Part shown: one piece after another, positions 50,578 through 63,514 of the stretch
Position numbering within the stretch: position 1 is the stretch's first letter
Layout: each line of letters starts with the position of its first letter
Source of the DNA: Montifringilla adamsi
Lineage: Eukaryota > Chordata > Aves > Passeriformes > Passeridae
NCBI GenBank assembly: GCA_017590115.1
Contig: JAGGNK010007004.1
Location: 9,918,418 to 9,982,417, forward strand
Reading direction: 5' to 3'
Length of the DNA: 64,000 bases
Translations under genes and position numbers: made by a program
Notes under the pieces: model-generated
Databases searched by the model: none
Told to the model about the DNA's origin: nothing
What the model saw: only the letters and a program-made list of their open reading frames with translations

Positions 50578-52365
50578 GATGGAAGATTTAAAATATAGCT
50601 ACTGCTGACCTAATGAGCTCACCTCTAAAAGCGGTAATGTGACTGAGTTAAGAAAGAATCCCACTGAGGCTGTAAACCATTCAGTGAGTTGAAACAAGAA
50701 CACAGAGCATCTCTACCTTCCTCACTCCAGTACCCCTCCTCATCCAAGGCAATATAGAAAAGCACAGAACCGCTTCCAAGACATTGGCATTTCATTATCT
50801 TCTCTAAAGTGATCCCTTTGGAGGGAACAGTAATCACTGTAGTTAAAATTTCCAAACCATCTATGGGGACAGAAACTGTTCTTTAGGTTGTTCGGACATT
50901 GATAACCCTTTTTCAGTACACGTATTGTTTTGAAGCAGAGTAGAAAACAAGCACTAAAATCAAGAAAGAATTATTTATACTTGCTATGAATAAATATGTA
51001 TATGACTTAGCTTATTTCAAGGTGCTCTTAGTATTGTGCGTTGTACTATTCCCAGCTGGTTTGGCTTGAGGAAAATGGGATAGAAATGATGCTGTCACTT
51101 CACATTTGCTTCTGCATTTAAAAGACATAAAGGGTGTTCTCATATGAGACACAAAAATTATTTCAGATGCTTAAGGAGTTCTACCACTATTTCAGGAATT
51201 ACATACACTAAATTTAATATAGCTATTCCAAGATACACACATTTTAAAATGTGGAATGGTCAAGAAAATCTATTGAATTAAAAAAAAAAAAAAAAAAGAT
51301 ATTTTGCAGAATTTCCCCCTTGTCTTTCTTTTTGCAAAAAAATAGAATGAAATTCTACAACTGCAGCTACAATGGCATTAAGTCAACTCCCCTAATTTTT
51401 CTTTCATAGTCATTTCGTTTTAGTTTTTGAAAGCAGGAGGACTTGATGCAATAAAGTACAACTATTTCCTGTTATCACTGAGATGAAGACTAATAAAATG
51501 AGCAGAATTCATAAGTGGTGATATTCTTACTGTCTGCTGTTCTTTTCAAATAGTTTATACCCTGATATGAAACAGATGAAATTCAAATCTGTGAAAAACA
51601 AAAAATTTTTAATAAATAAGGCTTTCCCTGCCCCCATCAAGAATCAAATAAACTGCAACAGATTCTGAATGCAAAATTATTATATTTGAATTATGAAACA
51701 GGTGGAAATATCTTGTTTATTTTTTATTTTAGGATGTAATGTTTTTAAGGTGTATTTCTACTTTTTCATGTGGCAAAGGGAAAATGTTAAGGAAAATCTG
51801 ATATGTAGTATAATAAAGTAGGGACAAAGCCAATGCCAGAGAAAGAGAAAATAGTAATGTTAATAAGCAAGGCTGGCCCTGTCCAGGAGTTTCTTCATAA
51901 TCCAAAATTATGATTCCATGGATACTCACTCATGGTTATCTGTTAACTTCATATGGCTTTAGTTCAGTTCATTGACGATAGTAGGATTTAGTCTGAGGAA
52001 TTCTATTTCATGAGCTCTCTGTGCTATGCTCACTAAAGAAAACATTGATCATTGATTTTCCTAGGTCTTTTGGCCATAAGTGTCATTACACCACAAATAT
52101 TTTCCCTTGACTGGATTCCCATTGCTTTCCTACTAGTCACCTGTTTTTCCTAAGAACTACCCACTGAACTTCTAATATTTTTCTTTCTGTGTATAAATAC
52201 AGCAAATAAAGGCTCTTTTGAGCAATCAATAGATACCATTTGTTCCTGATTTGAAAAGGGTACATGCACATCAAAAAACTCCTCATTTTTAACATTATTC
52301 AGACCAACCTGAAAGGTTTGTAGTGTAATTTTAAAGATCATCTACCATTCGGTTCTTCATACAAT

Positions 52366-53130
52366 CATAGAATGTACTGAGTTGGAACAACCCCATCAGG
52401 ATCATCAAATCCAACTCCTGACCCTGCAGAGGACACTCCAAGGGTCGCACCAAGTGCCTGTCCAAATGCTTGAACTCTGTCAGGCTTGCCGCTGTTACCA
52501 CTTCTCTGGGGAGCCTGTTCCAGTGCCCAATCACCCACTGGGTGAAGAACCTTTCCCTAATATCCAACCTAAACTTCCTTTATACATCTTCATGCTGTTC
52601 CCTCAAGTCCTGTCACTGGTTACCACAGTGAAGGAATCAGTGCCTGCCCCTCCTCTTCCCCTCACAAGAACATCGTAGGCTGAAATGAGGTCTCCCATCA
52701 GGCTTCTCTTCTCCAGGCTGAACAGACCCAGTGCCCTCAGCCACTCCTCACACGGCTTCCCCAAGGCTCTTCACCATTCCCATGGCCTCCTCTGAACATC
52801 CTCTAAGAGCTTAATGTCTGTTTTACATTGTGGCACTCAAAACTGCCCCAGCACTGGAGGTGAGGCCACCCCAGCCAGAGCAGAGCAGCAAAATCCCTCC
52901 CTTGCCTGATGCCCCCAGGACAGGGATGTCCCTCCTGGCTGCCATGGCACTGATGGCTCATGTTGAACTTGCCACTGACCAGGACCCCCAGCTCCCTTTC
53001 TGCTCTCCAGCCTCCCTCACACAACCAGGGTTGCCCTGTCCCAGGTGCGCAGTCTAGCACTTACCCTTGTTAAACTTCATGTAGTTGATGATTGCCCATC
53101 TCTCTAATTTGTCCAAGTTCATACATAATT
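52366..53130 (-). mobile_element. CR1 LINE, 3' portion of about 765 bp
   Basis: On the minus strand this is a long CR1 3' part. The + strand begins AATCATAGAATGTACTGAG at the CR1 terminus, then AGCCTGTTCCAGTGCCCAAT, AGGCTTCTCTTCTCCAGGCT, CTTGTTAAACTTCATG and ends in the CTAATTTGTCCAAG block near 53118. It is antisense to IGF1 within intron 2, and is the longest uninterrupted CR1 copy here. Open frames over it on both strands are by-products of its composition. Confidence 0.95.
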
Positions 53131-54957
53131 GTTTGCTAAAGTGCCTAAATTAGTCTTGATTTCATGGCAGGTAGATAGCTAGATGTAAAAGATTGAAAAC
53201 CGACTTTTGAGAAGTGTTACTCTATTTTCAAAAAGCAGCATGAGTCCCATGAATAGCCAGTGAGACCTTTAAAGATCCTAAAGGAATAGGAGTCAGATTT
53301 TTAGGCATTGAAGAGGCAGATGGACACTCAAGAGATTTTTCAAAAGCAGTCATCTATCTAATTTCCACTCAAATCAATGATAGGTGAACCTAGGTAGGTT
53401 GTTTTTTGGTTTTGTTTTATTTTGTTTTTTTTTTTTTAATTTGCTTTTCTAATCCTTCCAGGCATATGCCTGTGTTTTTAGTTGCTTCAGCATCTTTGGA
53501 AACACAAGTCAGGGTCCTTAGTTACTTGTCTAAATTTTCCTTATGGACCTTATTGACTATTTGTGAAAAAGTTATCACTATTAAAAGCTCTTCAAAATGA
53601 GAATTGGCATAATGACTTGGCTTCCTCTCTGACGTTAAACACACTAAAGCGCTTAGTATGAAATCTTCTTATTTCTAGCATAAATATGTGAGGCATCAGA
53701 TGAAAGCTAATAATTTCCCAAGCGAGCTAAAAATAATGATGGCTGAATTTGAATTAATATTCTAAGAGGCATTATGGAATAGACAGTGGTTAATAAGTAC
53801 TGTAAATGCTACCTTTCTACTAACCTCATTTGCAAGATGCCAAAGCCTAAACATGCACCACAAACAATACTGGATGAAAACCAAACATGAGAAAAATTAT
53901 AATCACTGCAGAAAGTTGGAGACAATGCATACCTTATAATTTTCTTTGTCTTCTAACCTGGATAATTTAATTTAAATTCTCACAAAATTCTTTAGGATGA
54001 CTTATTTAGGAGTTTCAGATGCTTGTGGCTTAGACCTTGTCTCCACTGCAATGAGACTGACTGCACCTAAATTTACTGCAATAATTCAAAGCACACTGTA
54101 ATATAAGGAATAAGTATTATTAAAAAGTATTACTTTGTGTAACAGCAAATAATACAGGAATATGTAAATTAAACTCACTTGTAAGCATGCTGCAATGCAA
54201 ACAGAGTTTAATGGAAGAACCAGTGACTGAAGTTGTGTCTAGGAATTCCTTAAAATCAGGGAATATTAGTATTAATTTTGGCCACAGGCCTATGAATTTT
54301 ACGTTATTACACACAGCCCATCACTAAATGACTAAAGCATTTAACAAAAAAAAATTGTATCCATAGTAATGCAGAATATACACTTCTTGGGAGAAGGAAA
54401 AGAATCAATGTCTTCATTATGTAATAGGTGGTCTCATGCCTTATTGACTTCCAAGATCCAAACACTGCAGACAATAAGAATTAATATTTTCCTCATTAAA
54501 TCCTTTTAAGTGCTCATCATAGAAGCCTTCCTTGCAGCCTTCAGACAAATACGTTACACACTACAATACCCCAGGAAATCATCTATTCCTCTGAATATTT
54601 CTAAGGTTTTTTAGCCCTAGTGATTGAATATTCAACTGGAGATGGCAAAAACTTTTATTTCCTAAAAATTTTTTGTATTTCTGCTAGAACTTTGCAGGTT
54701 CAAAATAGAAACAAATGTCAACTAATTTAACCTAGCAATAGAGTGAAGTATTACTTTCCCTTTATACTGGGAACAATGAAGGATAAAGACAAAACCAAAG
54801 CTGCAAGTGTGCCCCTTCCTCAAAAGCAGCTTCATCATATACTCTATCCTCCCTGAACTAACAAAACAATTCTGCCAAAAAATCTGGAAAAAAAGCAACA
54901 TAGTCCTCCTCTGGTTTTGTTCAAATCCAAACACCTTTCAAAAGGCTCATTAGCTTC

Positions 54958-55103
54958 TTTCTACTTTCATTGGAGTGACAGAAATTGCCTCATTCTTGTG
55001 AGTGGCAGAAATTCCAGAGCACCTCCTGTGAAGGACAGCAGCAAAGCTCTGACCAGGAACAAGATTTGCTGCCAAGTGTCTGATGATAAACAGAAGTCAA
55101 TGC
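54958..55103 (+). repeat. Unclassified 146-bp repeat, copy A
   Basis: This segment aligns along its whole length with 57505-57650 in the same orientation. Shared blocks include CAGAAATTGCCTC, GCAGAAATTCCAGAGCA, CAGCA-AGC-CTGACCA and TGATAAACAG. It does not look like CR1 or MIR. Strand is arbitrary. Confidence 0.75.
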
Positions 55104-55311
55104 AAAAATATTTAAAGTTTTAAATTACTGAAATCTCTTGGTCAAGAGTTCTGATTTTAGATGAACAGGTTAAAAGCAATTAAGAGAAAACATAAAATAA
55201 TTAAATTTCCTTTTCAGCTAATGAAGGACCCCATCGAAGGTTGTACAGAAAACCCCTAAATCTGTCCACTAAAAGTTCATCAAGTACTCTAGTTGTGTTA
55301 ACACTTCTCAG

Positions 55312-55965
55312 AGTTCACAGAATTGTTAGGGTTGGACAGGACCTCTGGAAATGATGTAGTCCAAGCCCCCTGCCAAGGCAAGGTCACCTAGAGCAGGTGA
55401 CACAGGAACGAGTCCAGATGGGTTTGGAATGTCTCCAAAGAGGGAGATTCCGCAACCTCCCTGAGCAGACTGTTCCAGTGCTCTGCCATCCTCAATGGAA
55501 AGAAATTCTTCTTCATGTTGAGGTGAAACTTCTTGTGTTTCAGTTCATGGCCTTTGGTCCTCATCCTGTCACTGGGCACCACTGAAAAGAGTCTGTCACC
55601 ATCCTCCTGGAACCAACCTCTGTGGTATTCCATAAACACTAATGAGATCCCCTCTCAGTCTTCTCTAGAATACGCAGACCTAGTTCCCAAAGTGTCTCAT
55701 AAGAGAGATGCTCCAGACCCTGCATCATCTTTGTCACCCTCCACTGCTCCCTCTCCAGGAGCTCCTTGTCTCTCTTGTGCTGAGGACCCAGCACTCCAGA
55801 TGTGCCTCACCAGGGCCAAGCAGAGGGGGCAGATCAGCTCCCTCGACCTGCTGGCCACACTCTTCCCAATGTACCCCAGGATACCATTGGCCCTGCTGGC
55901 TGCAAGGGCACACTGCCAGCTCTGTTTCCTTCTAAACCTTCAGCAATTTCCTGTCTTCTGTAGTG
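55312..55965 (-). mobile_element. CR1 LINE, 3' portion of about 650 bp
   Basis: On the minus strand this reads CR1 inward from its terminus. The + strand shows AGAATTGTTAGGGTTGGACA at the 3' end, then CTGTTCCAGTGCTCTGCCAT, CTCCAGATGTGCCTCACCAG, CTCCCTCGACCTGCTGGCCA and CCCAGGATACCATTGGCCCT in canonical order. It differs in subfamily-level detail from the copy at 52366. The 147-codon frame at 55533-55976 lies wholly over it and is not a gene. Confidence 0.95.
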
Positions 55966-57214
55966 ACATGAATTAGGCTCATCCATACAGATAGTCAGTT
56001 GAAACTACCAACTGGATGAGGATCCATTCAAGTGATTTTATGATGTGAGTGTTTAGCAGAAGCCACCAGTCCATTTCTCAACAGTCACCATAAAAATTCA
56101 ATGTCTTTCACACACCAAGCCTTGTTTGCAATGAGCAGTAATCTACTAAATAAAAAGCCACTTAGTATGTCACCTGGTTTCCTTCCTCCTTTTTCCATTC
56201 TGCATCAGTATATTGTACACAACACTTGGAAAACTGGAGGTTCTGAACAACCTAAACAGATAAATATGTTTTTTTGGTCAAGTAAACTGGCCACAATTTG
56301 ACTTTTTTTTTTTCCTCCAGACAAAGGAATTGATAAGCTATGATTGCCAAAATGCCAGTACACATGGATAATATCTTGCTAAAGTATTCATTTTAGTGTT
56401 TCCCTCCAGTCACAGAAGATGGAGAGATGGCTTGGAAAACCAAAACTTAATTTGTATCAAAAGTAGATTGTTTTCTTTCTGGAACAGCTGCAATCACATA
56501 AAACAGAAACATGCAGCTGAAATCTGAAAGTCCCATCATTTCTCATTTTGAGCCAGTACTAAAAATTCACCTTTCCTTTGAATCACCTCTATCTCTTAAG
56601 TTTGTATTATATCCTCACGCTAAGTTAAAAGCACAGTCATAACACTGTCATAAAGGTCTGCTTTGAATTCTTTCTAGACACATTCAAGCTATACTAATTT
56701 AGCTGATGGCTGCTTGATTTCAGTGTAGCCAGTGAGAAAGCAAACAATCCAATGACCCCAAGTTCACTGAGATTGCTGGAAAATGAAAACAAGGGTTTTG
56801 GAAGGCCAGTGCTTCAACACATAAAGAAATATATTGAATACTTCAAAAGATATAAAATTCTTAGAACTGTTGGACAGGCTTCTGTGTGTGAACTTTTCTG
56901 TCCAAGTGGCATTGCTAAATACCATGGCACCAATAAGAGGGCTGACATCATATTGTTGTGTAACTCATAACCATAGCAATGTCACTTCTTAAAATGCATT
57001 ATATGTGCATTCAGCTTCTTAAAATTTCAGCTGTGTCAGCTATTAAACAAAGTACAGTTCAGGAGATCTATTTTGAAATATGAGCTCTTTGTATTTTGTA
57101 TAAAGGAAGTAAAAAATATAAAGCTTATTAAGCCAATGTTAATATTGGAGGTTTGGATTCAGACAACAGACACAGAACAGGTTTCATCACCAATCTAATT
57201 CACAAAATGATATA

Positions 57215-57259
57215 GTTCATTAAAATGAACATAATATAATCATGTTCATTTTAATGGAC
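57215..57259. repeat. 18-bp inverted repeat with self-complementary arms
   Basis: GTTCATTAAAATGAACAT (57215-57232) is complementary to ATGTTCATTTTAATGGAC (57242-57259) except one position that would be a G:U pair in RNA. The loop is 9 bases. Each arm also contains its own small palindrome (GTTCAT / ATGAAC). Confidence 0.85.
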
Positions 57260-57504
57260 AGCAACACACTTGGGCTTTTACATTACAAATGGGCCAAAAT
57301 GCACCAAAATATATGCAGTCAATAAAAAAAAATAACCCATAGCATACCCAAATTGCTGAGTAAATGGTGCAGGTATCAGCTCAAGTGAGTTTAATACAGG
57401 TTTGATTCAACAACTACAAGCAATGGAGAACAACATGTAACAAAAATTGGGAATGTAATCCTCCTTTCCTTTATTTCAACCCTAAGTGGCCTTCCAGAGA
57501 AACA

Positions 57505-57650
57505 TTATCTTCTCACTGGAACAACAGAAATTGCCTCGTTCCTGTGAGCTGCAGAAATTCCAGAGCAGCTGTTCTGTAGGGCAACAGCAGAGCCCTGACC
57601 AAGAACAGTCCTTGTTGCCAAGTGGCTGGTGATAAACAGAGCTCAGCATT
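57505..57650 (+). repeat. Unclassified 146-bp repeat, copy B
   Basis: Partner of the copy at 54958-55103, about 2.5 kb downstream and in the same orientation. Flanking sequences of the two copies do not align, so the match is limited to about 146 bases. The minus-strand open frame at 57513-57728 overlaps it but has no family signature. Confidence 0.75.
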
Positions 57651-58424
57651 GCCAGGTACTAGTAAAGGGAATGACACGTACCCCTTGCCTCTGGTGACAT
57701 GTGGTGTGGAGTAGCTGGTGTTATCCATTATCCGTCCTTTTGGAGTATCAGCATGTTGGAGCTATAAACCAGAGGAACTAATGTCGGTCTGATTGTGCCT
57801 TTCTGTGACCACAGTCAGCAGCAGTGGTGTGATGTAGCCTTTGCCCTCCTGATAATCCATCAGGGAGAACACTAGCACTGTCTTTATGACACATAAAAAT
57901 GTGAAATAAAAACTCACTGTTCCCCTTAGGCTGGGCTGTATTCAGTGAGATTTGAGGCTAGTTTTTCAGAAGATAAGGGATGATGTGCTCCATGCAACAT
58001 CATTGTCTTGGATAGACAGTACTACAGCTTTTTTGGCAAAGATAAAAATACTCGAATTTCTCTGGTAACCAGACCACCATCTTGCCTTTCAACACCAGGT
58101 AATTATAAACGCTACTTACAGCGCACAAGACTTCTGGACAAGATTACTTACAGAATCAAACCCACAGTCATTCGACTGATATGCTGCATAAGATGATCTT
58201 GTCACTAGCCAATTTCTCAAAAGTATGCAGTTATGACTAGCACAGTCCCTTTCTGTGCATTCCAAGAATCCAGAAATTAGACTTTCTAATATGAAAAGCC
58301 TAATTGGTGTAAACCATCTCCCATCTTCTATATTTCAGAGAAGAGACAAAGTGTTTCTTTAGATAGAAAATAGATAAAGAGCAAGCAGGTGGGAGGGTTA
58401 GGACTATTTCTGGCTATGGGACTA

Positions 58425-58530
58425 ACTGGTTTACATAACCTTGAACCAACTAATTTTATCTGTATTTGTCTAACTTTCACCACGTGTGAAAATGAGGCAA
58501 TGATGTTTATTCACCTTTTAAAACTGCTTT
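58425..58530 (+). mobile_element. Possible MIR SINE relic
   Basis: ACATAACCTTGAACCAACTA, then a degraded pyrimidine block and GTGAAAATGAGGCAATGATG, follow the order of the MIR blocks (ACCTTGGGCAAGT..., then TGTAAAATGGGG). Divergence is high, so the call is tentative. Confidence 0.4.
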
Positions 58531-60565
58531 TGAAATCCCCTGAGTCAGGTAACAATTCAGGCCCAACGCAATACTACTTTTTAGAAGCTCACCCACATAC
58601 AACCTAAATACTGCAAGGGTTAAAGTTTTAAGCTAAGTGTCACATTGCAGTACTGATGATAAATTATAGGTAATAGCCTATCAAACTTAGAAAGACAGTT
58701 CAGTAAATACAAAAAAAATACATCTGTTTACATAAGGGATACAAATTGGCTACTACTTTCAGTCTAGAAGTCAATATATGCCATATTACTGCAGAGAATC
58801 CTGCAAACCCTTTTAAAACAATGTTATAACAGTTTACATAAAACTTAATGGCAAGTTAAGTAGATCACCCCAGCAGGCCCTCTGTCTGCTGCAGGAATAT
58901 GGCACAGAGTTCATAGGTTACTTGAGACTCATTCTCCCAGCCAAACGAGTCAAACAATAACACTTTTAGGCACTGAAACACTTTTCCTCAGTTTTCAGCA
59001 GAAGCAGATGTGGGGCTGACTGCACAATGAACAAAAAGAATACTTTGAAAAGAAAATTACAGCAAAAACATAAGTTCAGTTTGTAGTTTATCCATTATCA
59101 TCCTCGCCTTTCACCTTGACGCTAACTTTCTAATATTACCCTCCTCATCTGAAGATCAGTGCAAAGCTTCAACAACTTGAAGGAAGCTCATTTTTTCATG
59201 TTTGCATCAGATTTCTCCTCTAAACAAATTGGTGCAGCGTTTCAATCTTCATTTTACTTTGGGGTGTAAGTTCTGAGTCATCATCTTTTAATTTTCTCCA
59301 AGCCTCCAGCTCGTGTTTTCTGTTTTTCTTCCTGGATGTGTCATAACAACTAAATTGTACCACCCCAGTAAAATGGTGAAGCCTAGCACACATCTGCCAG
59401 CAACAAAATACTGTGCTCTCACTCAAATTCCCCCACACATTCCACTTTTCACACTTCCTTTACATCCTCTCAATAAAGTGGTAAAGCCTAGTAAGCAATT
59501 TCTTTTATTTGCCACAACATTCTGCTAATAAATCCAAAGAACTACCTCAGAGAAGAGCACGCTTGCCTTGCATGCTCTTTTCCTAGTCCCATTTCTATCA
59601 ATATTCCCATGAGATTAATTTTCTGAAGTCAGTGACTTCCCTGTAGTTAGCATATCTGTCATTTCTGGGTTAATACTGTGCTGATGAGCTGTGAAGGCAT
59701 TATTTTTCAGAACTGCTAAATAATTTTGACTTGGAAAAATCACATGAAAAAATTTTTACTGTTTCAAATTTAATAGAAACTCTTTTCAAAAGTTTCCAGT
59801 ATTCTTAATGTAGAAACAATAGAAAAAAAAAAGTCTTAGAGCTTTGAGGTGTTCATCATGAATTTAAAGGAGTCAACACTCTAGTATATTTCTTCTAAAA
59901 ACTTTCATTATACAACATCAAGAATTGCATCAAGGAGATAAGGAGGTGAGAATTAGCAATAAGACAAAGGTGTTACAAAAAAGGCAGAAAAACCTCATCT
60001 AGAAAGAGGTGACAACAATGAATCAGAACAAAATGTAATTTAAGACAGAGGAGCCTTTAAAAGTTGCTAACAAAGTTCTGTGTTTGGCAGCTACCTTACC
60101 TGAACTAGGACTTTGACTCCTTTGAGGGTGAATCATCTTTGAACCAGGTTTCAAGGACAGTTCTGCTCTCACAAATGCGCAGCACATGCAACCTTGTCAC
60201 ATTTTCCTTACCAGGTCTGGGCTGGGCAGTGATTGCCCCTGTAGTAGCCATTGCCCGTCAGTGGACAGATACACAAATATCGATTTTGCAGCCCTGGCTG
60301 GTGCAGACTGTGAAGCATCTCTCCAGAAACACCCACACCAACCCACCTGACCACAAAGCAGCCACACCTTGTTTAACTCCAGTACCAGTAGATTCCAAGA
60401 AAAAATGTTTTTAAGAGAAACCTCACGTCAATGTTCAGATGGGGAAATGTCAATATCTGGCAGCAGTAACAAATGACAGCAGCCACTCTAAACAGCTGGA
60501 AAGTTTCTAGATGACAATTCCTTAAAATTATCATGAGGGAAGTATAGCAAGAAAAACATCTGAAC

Positions 60566-60634
60566 CAAAGTAATCTCCAGTGGGGTTGGAGCTAGATGAT
60601 CTTTAAGATCCCTTCCAACCTGAACCATGATTCC
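60566..60634 (+). mobile_element. CR1 LINE 3' tail
   Basis: GGGGTTGGAGCTAGATGATC, TTTAAGATCCCTTCCAACCT and GAACCATGATTCC form the CR1 3' terminus in sense orientation. About 70 bases remain. Confidence 0.92.
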
Positions 60635-62130
60635 TTTTTGCCTCTTCCCCAAATTCCACCTTCACATGGTGGAAGCACAAAAGTTATTCAGCAAAACAGG
60701 CCTACACTTCAGGGAGGAGTAGGGTACTTTTTAACAGGGGCAAAATTGTATAGCTTCCAATCTCAGTGTCAGAAATGACTCAGTGGTTTGAGCTGCACCT
60801 TTTTCTTTCCAACTCCTCTACAAGAAGAAAACAAAACACCTCATGAACCTATAGAATATGAACAATTCACAAAACCTGAAATCCAGACAATTAAGGTTTG
60901 GTTACAAGTTATAACAGCATTAAGGCAGAGATTAAAATTATCAGATGTCAGGCAATCTGGAGATTAAGTGTCGTGACCTGCTCCAGCAATTAGTGGCGAT
61001 ATTACCATGCCAAACAATCAGAATTTATGTATATGATTACCACATTTTGTGTTCTGTTGCTCAGATGATGATAGTAGATATTTAGTTTGCTTTTGCAGAA
61101 GTATTTAATTCTCAAATACTTATATGTACTTTGTGCAGTAAATCAGGATGAACTGCTCTTTAGGGATTGGGCTGCCCCCCACTGACTCCAGTTTGAGCTA
61201 TAGCAGATGCCATACAGCCCATCCAGAAGAGCTAATTCTTCATCTTTCTTTTTCTCCAGCCACTAAATACAACTTAATATAATTGTGCCAGAGCAATGAG
61301 ACAATAATGAATGAATTGTCCATGAAGAACTCTGGAGTGTTTTCAGCAATTTCTGTAAGGAAATGAGTCAAAATTAATCTGAGCTAGATGCAGGATATGG
61401 TACAATAATATCTGTTTTCTTTTGATTAAAAGGAAAGAACAAGTGTCCTGTCACTGATACTTTCTCTTAATCCAGTATGGTGCCTAATGTGAAAGTTTAA
61501 CATGTGACATAATAAATTAGAAATGTCTGTTCTGCTAGGAAACAAGCACTCAATAACTACTACCAACTTCAATACAAAAATTTAACAATATTTTGAGTTT
61601 TTAAAGACTACATTTTTAGCAATTTTACAGCGTATCACTTTGAAAGACCTTGTGGACACTTGCCAGATATGATACAGTGGTAGAGGAACTCCACAGCAGA
61701 AAGCTTATTTATCCTTAGATCACCCCACTCTTTTTCTCTCCAACCAAAGAAATTATTTCTGAATTTCCTAATGATCTTGCAAGATAAACATTGAAAATTA
61801 GTAGAGCTAGAAATTACTATACTAAAAGAAGCATTATATTCTTTAAATCTACTGCTAAGAACATAAACCTTTTCTAAGTCCTACTTATCGGTGCAGTGAC
61901 GTCACCCTGGAGCAGGAGAAAGATAATCTTCCCTGTTGCTGCTTTATTGAAGAATGGCAAGGAGTCCTGACAAATGTGCTGCCCATGGTGCATGGATGTT
62001 TAAATGCAACCAGCACTGAACAGTCTTTTACATAGGATGGAACATGTGCACATTAAAACCCATGTGCTGCTTTCTTTATTTCTGGCATCCTTTCTCCTTA
62101 CAACACAGAAATATGTTCCAAGTGGTTTTT

Positions 62131-62190
62131 TCAGTGCTTTGTTTCTGCTCTTTGCCTTTTCCAGTGCTTCTTGTCTGCTCTTTGCCTTCA
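62131..62190. repeat. 30-bp tandem duplication
   Basis: Two 30-base units (62131-62160 and 62161-62190) are identical at 24 positions and share CTGCTCTTTGCCTT. They create a repeated hydrophobic motif in an 84-codon open frame that I do not regard as a gene. Confidence 0.8.
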
Positions 62191-63489
62191 CTTCCCCAGC
62201 TGTCACTCCAGTGACATTTCCCAAGCATGAAGCTGACATAGAGCAGGGCAGAGCTTGAGTGCTGAAGCTGTGGAAAACAGTAGCAGTGTTTTAAAATATC
62301 AACACAACTCAGTGTTTTGAGAACAATTTCCGATATTGTTACTTGAATAGACGCTGTTTTCTACGCAGCCATTCACACTGAAGAGAGTTCAGTTATTTTA
62401 GAAAATCAAAAGTTTACTGAACCATAGCACACAGCTGTTTTGTCAGTAAATTTCAGGTTTTTCTGCCATAACACTTCACTTAAATTAGACATTAAGAAAG
62501 CCGAATCTGATTAATAATAAGAAATTTCTGTATAGAAAATTAAGAAAACTATTCATATTGTGAAAAAGAGGACAGATAACAGAGAACAGGACAGATGTTT
62601 GAGAAGTGTTTTGCTTCCTGATTTTCACATCTCCTCTACCAACTTAGTTTTCAAATTTCAGAGCTGTATTTGCAACTGATGACTGTAATGACCTGAAATT
62701 CTAGTCTAAAAAAAAGGTCAAGAATAGTTGTCACATGGGGGTGCCTTCTTCCAACAGTTAAGCTTTCTTCTCATTTTCTAGTTCTTTTCTGTTATCTGAT
62801 CTACAGTAGTCCAAGACACAAATACTGACAGGAAAGACTACTGCAACATGCAGAGTTAGCACAAGCATTTTCCTCAACCTATAAAAAGACTAGTCCCCAG
62901 TATTGAAATTAAATCAGCTCCTCCACTTCAAAGGCAGAAAGACAAGTCCAAATGATTTTCAATAGTCTCCAACTATCTTACCTAATTTTAGGAAACATTC
63001 AAGGTAAGACTTACAGTTTATCAGCTGGCTTGATTATGACATTTATTATTCTCATGAGTACCTTTAGGCTGAACAGGGAGCAAAGCTTAACTTCTCTTTG
63101 CTCAGAAATAGTTCTGTAGTGTTTCTGTTCTTCCCACCTTATGTGGAAAGAAGGAGAGAAAATTACCACAGAACAGTCTGACACTGCTCATGAGGTGCCA
63201 GTGTTACAATATGCAGAAGCAATTTCTGTGAGGGGAAGACACAGGAGCCTGTTATGTCCTGAAATGCAGGCAAACCCTTGCACTGCAGCATGTTTCCACT
63301 GCTCTGACTTGTAGGTGCTGCCACACTGCTAAGCAAGTGTGAAGGAGCCCTCTAGTGTGAATAAGAAATGGACCTACAGCCCATAATTTGTACACAAATA
63401 ACAGGATAACAACGACTACAAATAATGTCACTGCCAGTCTCCAGGAGATTCAACAATTAAAAATCCTCCTGGATCTCAAACCTGAAGTC

Positions 63490-63514
63490 AAAACAAACAA
63501 ACAAACAAACAAAC
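63490..63514. repeat. (AAAC)n microsatellite
   Basis: Six perfect AAAC/AACA units in a row, in IGF1 intron 2. Confidence 0.9.

Noticed and set aside
52382..53060. Several overlapping frames on both strands, proline- and cysteine-rich
   Set aside because: All fall inside one CR1 copy (52366-53130).
55533..55976. Longest open frame of the window (147 codons, + strand)
   Set aside because: It lies on the antisense of a CR1 3' region, and such frames are a known by-product of its base composition.
62004..62258. An 84-codon frame with a hydrophobic, signal-peptide-like stretch
   Set aside because: The hydrophobic part arises from a pyrimidine-rich 30-bp tandem duplication. It lies in IGF1 intron 2 with no supporting signal.
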